Assembly: GCF_015711645.1 (NCBI RefSeq) | Contig: NZ_JABTEX010000001.1 | Span: 2,294,001 to 2,358,000 of the forward strand | DNA from: Planomonospora sp. ID82291 | Lineage (GTDB): Bacteria; Actinomycetota; Actinomycetes; Streptosporangiales; Streptosporangiaceae | Direction: 5' to 3' | DNA: 64,000 bases | Shown here: positions 1-7,355 of the stretch, one piece after another | Position numbering within the stretch: the first letter of the stretch is position 1 | Layout of the letters: each line of letters opens with the position of its first letter | The notes under the pieces: model-generated | The model's database searches: none | What the model was told of the DNA's origin: nothing | The model's input: the letters and a program-made list of their open reading frames with translations, nothing else | Made by a program: the position numbers and the translations under genes

Positions 1-840
1 CCGTTCGCCGCCCAGGGACTCTTCGGAGTCCTTGTTCCGGGTGAGGTGGACGTAGGCCAGCGCGCCCAGGAACAGGGCGACCGACGTCCACTGGTTCAGC
101 CGCATGCCGAGGATCTCGTTGGCCGGGTCGACGCGCAGGCCCTCGATCCAGAACCGGCCCGCGGTGTAGCCCGCCACGTACAGCGCGAAGAGCCGGCCGT
201 GCCGCAGCGCGAAGCGACCGCCGATCCAGATCAGCGCCAGTGCCAGGCTCAGGCTCCACAGCGACTCGTAGAGGAACGTGGGGTGGTAGGTGGTGACGCC
301 CGGCACGGTCCCCGGGCGGCCCGGATCGATCTCCAGCCCCCAGGGCAGGTCGGTCGGGCCGCCGAACAGCTCCTGGTTGAAGTAGTTGCACCACCGGCCG
401 ATGGCCTGGCCGAGGGCGACGGCCGGGGCCACGGTGTCGGCGACCGCGCTCAGGGAGATGCCCCGGCGGCGGGCGGCGATCCACACGCCCACCCCGCCCA
501 GGGCGATGCCGCCCCAGACGCCCAGACCGCGCCAGCCCGGCCCGGAATCGCTCCAGATCAGGATCGCGTCGATCGGCCGGTGCGGGGCGTCGGGCCCGAA
601 GTACAGCTGCCAGTCGGTGACGACGTGGTACAGCCGCGCACCGACGATGCCGAACGGGAGCCCCCAGGTCGCCAGGTCCAGCATGGTCCCCGGCGCCCCG
701 CCGCGGCTTCGCCAGCGGCGCTCGGCGAGGACGACGGCCGCCACGACGCCGAGCATGATGCAGACCGTGTAACCGCGGATGGGCAGCGGGCCCAGGTACC
801 AGACCCCCTCGGAGGGACTGGGGATGCTGGCGAGCGACAT
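1..840 (-). CDS. lgt: Prolipoprotein diacylglyceryl transferase Lgt (3' end outside window)
   Basis: Integral membrane enzyme that transfers diacylglycerol from phosphatidylglycerol to the lipobox cysteine of prolipoproteins. The frame opens at an ATG (838-840) and runs 280 codons off the left edge. Visible hallmarks are the N-terminal GVWYLGPLPIRGY stretch, several hydrophobic helices, the family signature IGRWCNYFNQELFGGPT with the conserved Arg at residue 149, and the later HPTFLYESLWS motif. The signature usually reads GRxGN; here a Cys replaces that Gly. No clear Shine-Dalgarno precedes the ATG, so the transcript may be leaderless or start elsewhere. The identification rests on directly translated sequence and is secure; the C-terminus is not visible. 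Confidence 0.95.
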   Translation of the reverse strand, partial: MSLASIPSPSEGVWYLGPLPIRGYTVCIMLGVVAAVVLAERRWRSRGGAPGTMLDLATWGLPFGIVGARLYHVVTDWQLYFGPDAPHRPIDAILIWSDSGPGWRGLGVWGGIALGGVGVWIAARRRGISLSAVADTVAPAVALGQAIGRWCNYFNQELFGGPTDLPWGLEIDPGRPGTVPGVTTYHPTFLYESLWSLSLALALIWIGGRFALRHGRLFALYVAGYTAGRFWIEGLRVDPANEILGMRLNQWTSVALFLGALAYVHLTRNKDSEESLGGER

Positions 841-945
841 GGCAGGCAATCTAGTGCAGCCCGCGGCGATCACACATCCCCCTGTCCTGCGCCGCCCTCG
901 GGGATTCTTCGCCCTCGGGGATGCGGCGCCTTCCGGGATCCCCCG

Positions 946-1575
946 TCACCGCTTGGAGACGACGGTGACCGCGCGGGGTCCCGAGGGCCGGTGGCGGACG
1001 ACGTCGGCGAGGAACGCCGCCAGGTCGGCGCGGTGCAGGGACTGCGACGCCCCGACCCGCCCGGTGACCTCCAGCGCCCCGGTCGCCGGCCCGTCGTCGA
1101 GCTTCGGGGGCCGCACCAGGGTCGCCGGGAGCGTCGCGCCGGTGACGAGGCGTTCCTGGCGGTCGACCTCGGCCAGCCGTTCGCGCCCCACGGCCGCAGC
1201 GTAGATCATCCGGCCGAACCAGGACAGCTGCCCGGCGCTGGCGGCGCCGCCGAGCGCGGAGACCAGCACCAGATGCGCGCCGGGCGCCGCCTCCCGGGCG
1301 GCGGAGAGCAGGACGCCGGTGGCCTGGGAGCGCACCGTGCCCGGAGCCTCCCCGCGGGGCGCGGCGACCAGGGTGACCACCGCCTCCGCGGCGGCGACGG
1401 CGTCGCGGACGGCCGCCGGGTCGGTCGCGTCGCCCCGGCGGAGCCGGGTGCCGGGCGATCCCGCGGCCACCCGGTCCGGCCGGCGCGCCAGGACCGTCAC
1501 GTCGTGGTCGCGCTCCAGGAGCGGGAGGAGCAGGGCGCCGGTGGCGCCGGTGGCGCCGAGCAGGGTCACTCTCAT
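946..1575 (-). CDS. NAD(P)-binding Rossmann protein (NmrA/SDR-a like)
   Basis: 209-residue single-domain nucleotide-binding protein. It starts with MRVTLLGATGATG, the glycine-rich Rossmann loop of atypical short-chain dehydrogenases and NmrA-like proteins, followed by an acidic/basic strand (VLARRPDR) typical of NADP recognition. There is no obvious YxxxK catalytic pair, so it may be a redox sensor or an NAD(P)H-dependent reductase of unknown substrate. GGAGA lies 6 nt before the ATG. It is divergent from a TetR gene; a perfect palindrome lies between them, so it is probably that regulator's target. Confidence 0.85.
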   Translation of the reverse strand: MRVTLLGATGATGALLLPLLERDHDVTVLARRPDRVAAGSPGTRLRRGDATDPAAVRDAVAAAEAVVTLVAAPRGEAPGTVRSQATGVLLSAAREAAPGAHLVLVSALGGAASAGQLSWFGRMIYAAAVGRERLAEVDRQERLVTGATLPATLVRPPKLDDGPATGALEVTGRVGASQSLHRADLAAFLADVVRHRPSGPRAVTVVSKR

Positions 1576-1593
1576 CGGGTCTCCAGGCGACTT

Positions 1594-1618
1594 CCTATGT
1601 TGATAGTGTCAACATAGG
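1594..1618. promoter_or_regulatory. Palindromic operator between divergent genes
   Basis: CCTATGTTGA, five bases, then TCAACATAGG: a perfect 10+10 inverted repeat. The half-site core GTCAACAT recurs at 1643-1650, just before the TetR start. It lies between the NAD(P)-binding protein gene and the TetR gene, the usual place for a TetR operator. Binding is inferred. Confidence 0.75.
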
Positions 1619-1665
1619 ACCATAGCCGTCAATCTAGACAGCGTCAACATTGAGAGGGGATGCCG

Positions 1666-2286
1666 GTGACCGAGCGGGCGTACCACCACGGGAACCTGCG
1701 GGAAGCGCTGGTCGACGCGGGCCTGCGGCTCCTGGACGAGGGAGGGGTCGAGGCGGTGGGCATCCGGAGCGCGGCGCGCCTGGTCGGAGTCAGCCACGCC
1801 GCCCCGGCGCGCTGCTTCCCGACGGCGACGAGCTTCCTGGCCGCCGTCGCGGCGGTCGGCTACGGACGGCTCGCCGCCGCGTTGACCGAGGCCGTGGACG
1901 CGGCCGAGGACACGCTCTCGGCCTTCCGCGCCGTGGGCCTGGCCTACGTCGGCTTCGCCCGCCGGGAACCGAACACCTTCCGGATGCTCACCCATCCGTC
2001 CCTGGCCGACAAGTCCCGGCACCCCGATCTGCTGGAGGCCTCCAACCGCGCCTTCGACGTGCTGCGGGAGGCGGTCCTGCGCGCGCAGGACGACGGTCAC
2101 GTCGCCCCCGCCTCCCCGGCGGCGCTGGCGCTGACGGCGTGGTCCACCGTGCACGGGATCAGCGCGCTCATCGTCGACGACCAGCTCGCGGCGAAGGGCT
2201 ACACCGGAGACCCGGACGACCTGGCCGACGAGGTGCTCGCCACGTTGTTCCTGGGCATGCGGCCCGTACCGGGCCCGCCGGCCTGA
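1666..2286 (+). CDS. TetR family transcriptional regulator
   Basis: 206-residue repressor-type protein. Residues about 5-55 form the TetR helix-turn-helix region, beginning YHHGNLREALVDAGLRLL, a form common in regulators with the WHG-type C-terminal domain; the rest is an alpha-helical ligand/dimerisation domain. The GTG at 1666 is preferred because AGAGGGG ends at 1659, 6 nt upstream; the in-frame ATG at 1660 abuts the ribosome site directly. It probably controls itself and the divergent NAD(P)-binding protein through the palindrome at 1594-1618. The ligand is unknown. Confidence 0.85.
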   Translation: MTERAYHHGNLREALVDAGLRLLDEGGVEAVGIRSAARLVGVSHAAPARCFPTATSFLAAVAAVGYGRLAAALTEAVDAAEDTLSAFRAVGLAYVGFARREPNTFRMLTHPSLADKSRHPDLLEASNRAFDVLREAVLRAQDDGHVAPASPAALALTAWSTVHGISALIVDDQLAAKGYTGDPDDLADEVLATLFLGMRPVPGPPA

Positions 2287-2427
2287 CCCGTACCGGGCCC
2301 GCCGGCCTGACCCGGGCCGGCCCTCACCGTGCGGCGGCTGCCCGACGACTGAGAGATCCGCGCGGTGCTGCGTAACGTTGCTGGTGGGCACAGATACGGG
2401 ACGGAGACTCTCGGGGGAGATGGGACC

Positions 2428-5400
2428 GTGTCGGCAACAGATCGCGTTCACGACGGGCGGCGGCTGAGGACGCTGCACGCCACCGGACTGCTGGAGGCGG
2501 ACGGGGCGCCCCTGCTGGACCGGGTGACCCGGCTGGCGGTGCGATGGCTGGGAGTGCCGTCGGCGATGGTGTCGCTGATCGACGCCGACCGGCAGGTCAT
2601 CGTCAGCGCGGCCGGGCCCGTCGCCTCCGGCGGCGGCCGGCGGACGCCCCCGCCGCCGTCGCTGGGCCGGCACATCGTGGCGACCGACGCGCCGCTGACC
2701 GTGCCCGACGCCCGCGCCGACGCCCGCTGGGGGGGAACCGGGGCCGCCGTCGCCGGGCTCCCGCGCTCCTACGCCGGGGTGCCGCTGCGGTCCGGGGACG
2801 GCCAGGTGCTGGGCGCGCTGTGCGTGATCGACGCCGAGCCCCGGCAGTGGAGCGGTGAGCAGATGGAGACGCTGGAGGAGCTGGCCGCGCTGGCGGAGGC
2901 GGAGATCGCGGTACGGCTGGCCCGGACCGGGACCCGCCGGGGGCCGGAGGACGGGCAGGTGGTGCTCGACCGGGTGCCGGAGGACGGGCAGGTGGTGCTC
3001 GACCGGGGGCCGGAGGACGGGCAGGCGGTGCTCGACCGGGTGCCGGAGGACGGGCAGGCGGTGCTCGACCGGGTGCCGGAGGACGGGCAGGCGGTGCTCG
3101 ACCGGGTGCCGGAGGCGATCGCCCGCCTGGACGCCGCCGGCGCGGTGACCGGGTGGAACGGCGCGGCGACACGTCTGTTCGGCTGGTCCGCGGCCGAGGC
3201 CGCCGGTCGGCCGCTCAGCGAGCTGATCAGTCCTGAACGGCTGCGGGGCGACTGCGCGCGGCTCCTGCGCCGGGCGTGCGGCGAGCCGACGCCCGGCCCG
3301 GAGCCGCACCGGCTGGAGCTGACCGCCGCCGACCGGTCGGGGCGGGAGTTCCCCGCCGAGGTCGTGGTGCAGGGCCGCCCCGGACCCGGCGGGACGCGGT
3401 GCCACGTCGTCCTGCACGACATCAGCGACCGCCACGAGGCCCGGCGGCGGCTCGAAGACGAGCACAGGTTCATGCAGGCGCTGCTGGACAGCCTGGACGT
3501 CGGGGTCGACGTCTGCGACGGCGACGGCCGGGTGATCCTGACCAACCTGCCGCTGCGGCGGATCCGCCCGCGGGAGCCCCGCGCCCTGGAGGAGGGGGAG
3601 ACCGTCCAGATCTTCGCCGCCGACGGGCGCACGCCGCTGCGCGGCCCCCGGGTGCCGCTGGCGCGGGCCCTGGCCGGCGAGCGGATCGACGGAGAGGAGG
3701 TCATCGTCCGCCCCCCGGACATCGAGCCGCGCCGGTTCGTCGTCAACGGCCGGCCGATCGACGCGCCCGACGGGCGCCGCCTGGGCGCGGTGGTCACCCT
3801 GCACGACATCACCGTCCGGCACCGTGCCCAGACGCTGCGCTCGGCCCAGCACGCCGTGGCCCAGGCGCTGGCCGACGCCGGCTCGACCCGGGAGGCCGCC
3901 GCCGGCGTGGCCGCCGCGGTCACCGAGGCACTGGGATGGACCTACGGCGAGTACTGGCAGGTCGACGAGGACCGGGCCGCCCTGACCCGCCTCGGCCTGT
4001 GGACCAGGCCCGGACGGGATCTGTCGTCCTTCACCCGCGAGCATCCGGACGTGTTCGCCCCGGGGGAGGAACTGCCCGGAACGGCGTGGGCGCGCGACGA
4101 GGCGGTCTGGATCGCGGACAACGCCGCGGCCCCGCACGCCTTCTCCCGGGCGCAGGCGGCGCTCCGGGCCGGTCTGCGCTCGGCCATGGCCCTGCCGGTG
4201 CGCAGCGGCGGGCAGGTGCTCGGGGTGCTCGTCTTCGCCGCCGACCACCCCCAGGAGCCCGACGACGACCTGGTGGACCTGCTGGACGGCGTCTGCGCCC
4301 ACGTCGGCCGGTACATGGAACGCCGCCGCGCCGAGGAGCTCACCCTCGCCCTGGCCGCGAGCCGCCGCCGGTTCGACCAGGTCGTCTCCGGCGTCAGCGA
4401 CAACGTGTGGAGCGTGGAGGTGGGCGCGGACGGCTCGCTCCACTCGATGTACCAGAGCCGGAGGGCCACCCTGTTCGGTCGCCCGCTCCCGGAGTCCGCC
4501 GACGTGCCCGACCTGATCGAGCGCCGGGCCCACCCCGAGGACCGGGCACTGTACGCCGCCTTCCTCGACACCCTGCGCGGCGGGGAACCGGCCGAGGTCG
4601 AGTTCCGCATCCTCGGCCTGGACGGCGTCACGCGGTGGCTGTGGATGCGCGCCACCCCCCGCCGCGAGGGGGAACGGATGTTCATCGACGGCATCTCCAC
4701 CGACGTCACCGACCGCCACGAACTGGCCGAGCAGCGCGAACGCCTGCTGATCCAGCAGCGGCAGCAGATGGAGCGCCTGCGGCAGATCGACGAGTTGAAG
4801 AACCAGTTCCTGCGCACGGTCAACCACGAACTGCGCACCCCCCTGGCCTCGGTCCGCTCCGCGGTGCAGCTCATGCACGACGACGGCATGGACGCCGCCA
4901 CCCGGGAGCGGTTCCTCGGGGTGCTCGACCGCAACAGCGTCCGGCTGGAACACCTGCTGAACGAACTGCTGCTGATGGCCAGTCTGAACGCCGGGGACGT
5001 CGCGTTCGCCCCGGCCGAGACCGATCTGAGCACGCTGGCCCGCCAGGCCGTGCGGGCGCTCGCCGTCCGAGAGGGCGCCGACCGCCTGACCGTGACGGTG
5101 CGCGCCCCCGCCGCGGTGACGGCCTGGGCCGACGCCGGACGCCTGGGCCACGCGCTGGCGCACCTGCTGGACAACGCGGTCAAGTTCACCCCGGCCGGCG
5201 GTCGCGTCGACGTCACCGTCACCGCCGACCCGGTCCCGTCGATCGAGATCGCCGACACCGGCATCGGCATCGACCCGCAGGACCTCCCGCACGTCTGCGA
5301 CGACTTCTACCGCGGCGCCGCCGCCGAGCGGCAGGCGATCGGCGGCACCGGCGTGGGCCTGGCCCTGGTCCGCAAGATCGTCCGCATGCACGGCGGGGAC

Positions 5401-5484
5401 CTGCGCATCGAGAGCGAACCCGGCGGCGGCACCCGGGTCCGCCTCGCCTTCCCGGGCCCCGCCGCCGCGCCGCCGGCGGACTGA
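2428..5484 (+). CDS. Multi-domain sensor histidine kinase (GAF-PAS-PAS-GAF-PAS-HisKA-HATPase)
   Basis: 1018-residue soluble kinase with no membrane segment. Order of domains: GAF (about 20-165), a linker of five 11-residue repeats (172-226), PAS (225-340), PAS (350-460), GAF (470-625), PAS (635-760), a short coiled region, HisKA with the phospho-acceptor His800 in VNHELRTPL, and a HATPase_c domain with N box HLLDNAVKFTP, G1 DTGIGID and G2 GGTGVGLALV. The start is the GTG at 2428, with GGGGGAGA 7 nt upstream; a longer frame begins at 2365 without a ribosome site. No response regulator is adjacent, so it is an orphan kinase whose partner is elsewhere. The GAF/PAS mix suggests cytosolic small-molecule, redox or light sensing, but the ligand cannot be deduced. 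Confidence 0.92.
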   Translation: MSATDRVHDGRRLRTLHATGLLEADGAPLLDRVTRLAVRWLGVPSAMVSLIDADRQVIVSAAGPVASGGGRRTPPPPSLGRHIVATDAPLTVPDARADARWGGTGAAVAGLPRSYAGVPLRSGDGQVLGALCVIDAEPRQWSGEQMETLEELAALAEAEIAVRLARTGTRRGPEDGQVVLDRVPEDGQVVLDRGPEDGQAVLDRVPEDGQAVLDRVPEDGQAVLDRVPEAIARLDAAGAVTGWNGAATRLFGWSAAEAAGRPLSELISPERLRGDCARLLRRACGEPTPGPEPHRLELTAADRSGREFPAEVVVQGRPGPGGTRCHVVLHDISDRHEARRRLEDEHRFMQALLDSLDVGVDVCDGDGRVILTNLPLRRIRPREPRALEEGETVQIFAADGRTPLRGPRVPLARALAGERIDGEEVIVRPPDIEPRRFVVNGRPIDAPDGRRLGAVVTLHDITVRHRAQTLRSAQHAVAQALADAGSTREAAAGVAAAVTEALGWTYGEYWQVDEDRAALTRLGLWTRPGRDLSSFTREHPDVFAPGEELPGTAWARDEAVWIADNAAAPHAFSRAQAALRAGLRSAMALPVRSGGQVLGVLVFAADHPQEPDDDLVDLLDGVCAHVGRYMERRRAEELTLALAASRRRFDQVVSGVSDNVWSVEVGADGSLHSMYQSRRATLFGRPLPESADVPDLIERRAHPEDRALYAAFLDTLRGGEPAEVEFRILGLDGVTRWLWMRATPRREGERMFIDGISTDVTDRHELAEQRERLLIQQRQQMERLRQIDELKNQFLRTVNHELRTPLASVRSAVQLMHDDGMDAATRERFLGVLDRNSVRLEHLLNELLLMASLNAGDVAFAPAETDLSTLARQAVRALAVREGADRLTVTVRAPAAVTAWADAGRLGHALAHLLDNAVKFTPAGGRVDVTVTADPVPSIEIADTGIGIDPQDLPHVCDDFYRGAAAERQAIGGTGVGLALVRKIVRMHGGDLRIESEPGGGTRVRLAFPGPAAAPPAD
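2941..3105 (+). repeat. In-frame 33-bp tandem repeat, five copies
   Basis: Five head-to-tail 33-bp units encode (G/V)PEDGQ(V/A)VLDR inside the kinase linker between the first GAF and the first PAS domain. The next PAS begins VPEAIARLD, so the unit looks like a multiplied copy of the domain border. The units are nearly identical in DNA, which points to recent slippage or unequal exchange. Confidence 0.9.
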
Positions 5485-5550
5485 CACCGTGTGCCGGACC
5501 GGACCGGACCGGATCGGCCCGGCGCCCCGGACCGCGGCCTCCTTCCGTTT

Positions 5551-5573
5551 GACCTTGACACGGTGACAAGGTC
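5551..5573 (+). promoter_or_regulatory. MerR-type operator/promoter
   Basis: GACCTTG, nine bases, CAAGGTC: a dyad overlapping TTGACC/TTGACA -35-like hexamers, upstream of a HEAT protein gene and a MerR regulator gene. A dyad in an over-long promoter spacer is the classical MerR arrangement. The -10 box (around TTCACT, 5574-5579) is weak, so the exact promoter is uncertain. Confidence 0.65.
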
Positions 5574-5600
5574 TTCACTGGGGCCGAGGAGGTGGTCCCG

Positions 5601-6269
5601 ATGACCATGCCGGAAGAGGACACGAACATGGGGCGAGCACTCCGGGGGTTGGAGGACGACAGCCCGTCGGTGCGGCTGCGGGCGGCGCTGGCCGTCGGCT
5701 CGGCCCCTGACCCGCGGTTCGTCGGCAAGCTCGTCGAACGGTGCGCGATCGAGCCCGAGTTCTCCGTACGCGACATGCTGACCTGGGCGCTCACCCGGCA
5801 CCCGGCGTCCGTGACGGTTCCGGGGCTTCTCCGGGAGCTCCGCTCGGAGCGCGCGCAGGCGCGGAGCCAGGCGCTGCACACGTTGTCCAAGATCGGGGAC
5901 CGGCGGGCGTGGCCGGCGATCACGCGGGCGCTGCTGACCGACGCCGACGACGAGGTGGCGCGGAGCGCCTGGCGGGCGGCGGTCGCCCTGGTGCCCGAAG
6001 GGGAGGAGCCCGAGCTGGCCGGAACACTGGCGACACAGCTCGGCCGCGGCGGGCGGGAGACGCAGGTGAGCCTCAGCCGGGCGCTGGTCGCGCTCGGCGG
6101 GGCGGTCACGGCGATCCTGCGCGCCGCGGCGGTGGACCCCGACCCGCGCGTGCGCCGGCACGCGATCGCCACGGAACGGCTGCTGCGCGATCCCGAGGCC
6201 GGATTCGCGTTCGCGATCGAGGAGGCGAAGCGCATCATGGCCCTCGGCGCGGCCGGCCGTGAGGGGTGA
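5601..6269 (+). CDS. HEAT-repeat protein
   Basis: 222-residue alpha-solenoid protein. Repeated helical units carry the pattern DDSPSVRLRAALAVG / AQARSQALHTLSKIGDRRA / DDEVARSAWRAAVAL / DPDPRVRRHAIATERLL. HEAT solenoids bind proteins; no catalytic motif is present. The ATG at 5601 has GAGGAGG (5586-5592) 8 nt upstream. It forms an operon with the following MerR-HEAT regulator, the genes being only 6 bp apart, and both probably depend on the operator at 5551-5573. The shared HEAT architecture suggests the two proteins are related or interact; this is inferred. Confidence 0.8.
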   Translation: MTMPEEDTNMGRALRGLEDDSPSVRLRAALAVGSAPDPRFVGKLVERCAIEPEFSVRDMLTWALTRHPASVTVPGLLRELRSERAQARSQALHTLSKIGDRRAWPAITRALLTDADDEVARSAWRAAVALVPEGEEPELAGTLATQLGRGGRETQVSLSRALVALGGAVTAILRAAAVDPDPRVRRHAIATERLLRDPEAGFAFAIEEAKRIMALGAAGREG

Positions 6270-6275
6270 GGGGCG

Positions 6276-7355
6276 GTGCTGATCGGTGACGTGGCACGGC
6301 GGTCCGGGGTCAGCGCCCGCATGCTCCGGCACTACGACGCGCTCGGCCTGGTGCGGCCGACGGGCCGTACCGGGGCCGGCTACCGGGAGTACTCCGACGA
6401 GGACATCCGGCGGATCTTCCACATCGAGAGCCTGCGATCGCTGGGGCTGTCGCTGAGCGACGTCGGGCGCGTGCTCGACGACCCCGGCTTCGCGCCCGCG
6501 GAGCTCGTCGACGACCTCGTCCGCCGGACGCGGGAACGCATCGCGGCGGAGACGGAGCTGCTCACGCGGCTCCGCCGGGTCGCCGCCGCGGAACCCGGAA
6601 GCTGGGAGGAGGTCCTCCGGATCGTCGCCCTGCTGCGGGACCTGGGGTCGAAGAGCGCCGGCAGGCGCCAGCACGCGGCCCTGTCCTCGGTCGAGGCGGC
6701 TCCGGCACCGGTGGAGGCACTGGCCGAGGCGGTGCTGAGCGAGACGGACCCCAATGTCGCCGGAGCCCTGCGGTGGGCTCTGGCGCAGTCGGGCGACGGC
6801 GCTCTGGCACCGCTGGCGGAGGGCCTCGGCTCACCGGTGGCCGAGGTGCGCGGACGCGCCGTCCAGTCCGTCGCCGAGATTCCGGGCGCCGCGGCGACCG
6901 CACTGCTGGAGGACGCCCTCGCCGACTCCGACATCGCGGTCCGCAGGCGTGCGGCCCTGGCGCTCGGGGCGCGCGGGGTGGCCGACGCGGTCCCGACGCT
7001 CATCGACATGATCGTCGATGCGGCGCACGACGTCGACGCGGCCGACGCGCTGAGCGCGCTGGCGAGCCGTCCCGCGTCGGCGGAGCGGATCACCGCCGGG
7101 CTCGTCGACCGCCTCGCCCGCGGCGCGGTCGACGTCGAACCGGCCGCACGCCTGCGGCTGACCCAGGCGCTCGCGGACATCCCGGGAACCGCGGCGTCGC
7201 GTGCCCTCGCGGACCTGTCCCATGACGACGACCGCGCCGTCGCGCTCACCGCGGCGTACATCATCGGGATACGCGACTCCGTCGCCGATCGGGACACGCG
7301 ACTCCGCCCCCGTCAGCCGAAGGCGCGCACCTCCAGCAGGCCGACCGAGGCCTGA
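6276..7355 (+). CDS. MerR family regulator with C-terminal HEAT repeats
   Basis: 359-residue fusion. Residues 1-70 are a MerR winged helix (LIGDVARRSGVSARMLRHYDALGLV, then the wing GYREYSDEDI), followed by the dimerisation helix to about 110. Residues 120-340 are HEAT repeats (for example DPNVAGALRWALAQSG, SPVAEVRGRAVQSVAEI, DSDIAVRRRAALALGARG) in place of a small effector domain. The start is a GTG. It lies downstream of the HEAT gene and probably activates its own operon. The last 43 bp overlap tail-to-tail with the secreted protein gene on the other strand. Sensing through a protein partner rather than a metal or drug is an inference from the solenoid. Confidence 0.85.
   Translation: MLIGDVARRSGVSARMLRHYDALGLVRPTGRTGAGYREYSDEDIRRIFHIESLRSLGLSLSDVGRVLDDPGFAPAELVDDLVRRTRERIAAETELLTRLRRVAAAEPGSWEEVLRIVALLRDLGSKSAGRRQHAALSSVEAAPAPVEALAEAVLSETDPNVAGALRWALAQSGDGALAPLAEGLGSPVAEVRGRAVQSVAEIPGAAATALLEDALADSDIAVRRRAALALGARGVADAVPTLIDMIVDAAHDVDAADALSALASRPASAERITAGLVDRLARGAVDVEPAARLRLTQALADIPGTAASRALADLSHDDDRAVALTAAYIIGIRDSVADRDTRLRPRQPKARTSSRPTEA

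Noticed and set aside
1609-5487. 1292-codon open frame on the minus strand opposite the sensor kinase
   Set aside because: Composition is His/Arg/Gly/Gln-rich shadow sequence without motifs; the plus-strand kinase has a ribosome site and all catalytic boxes.
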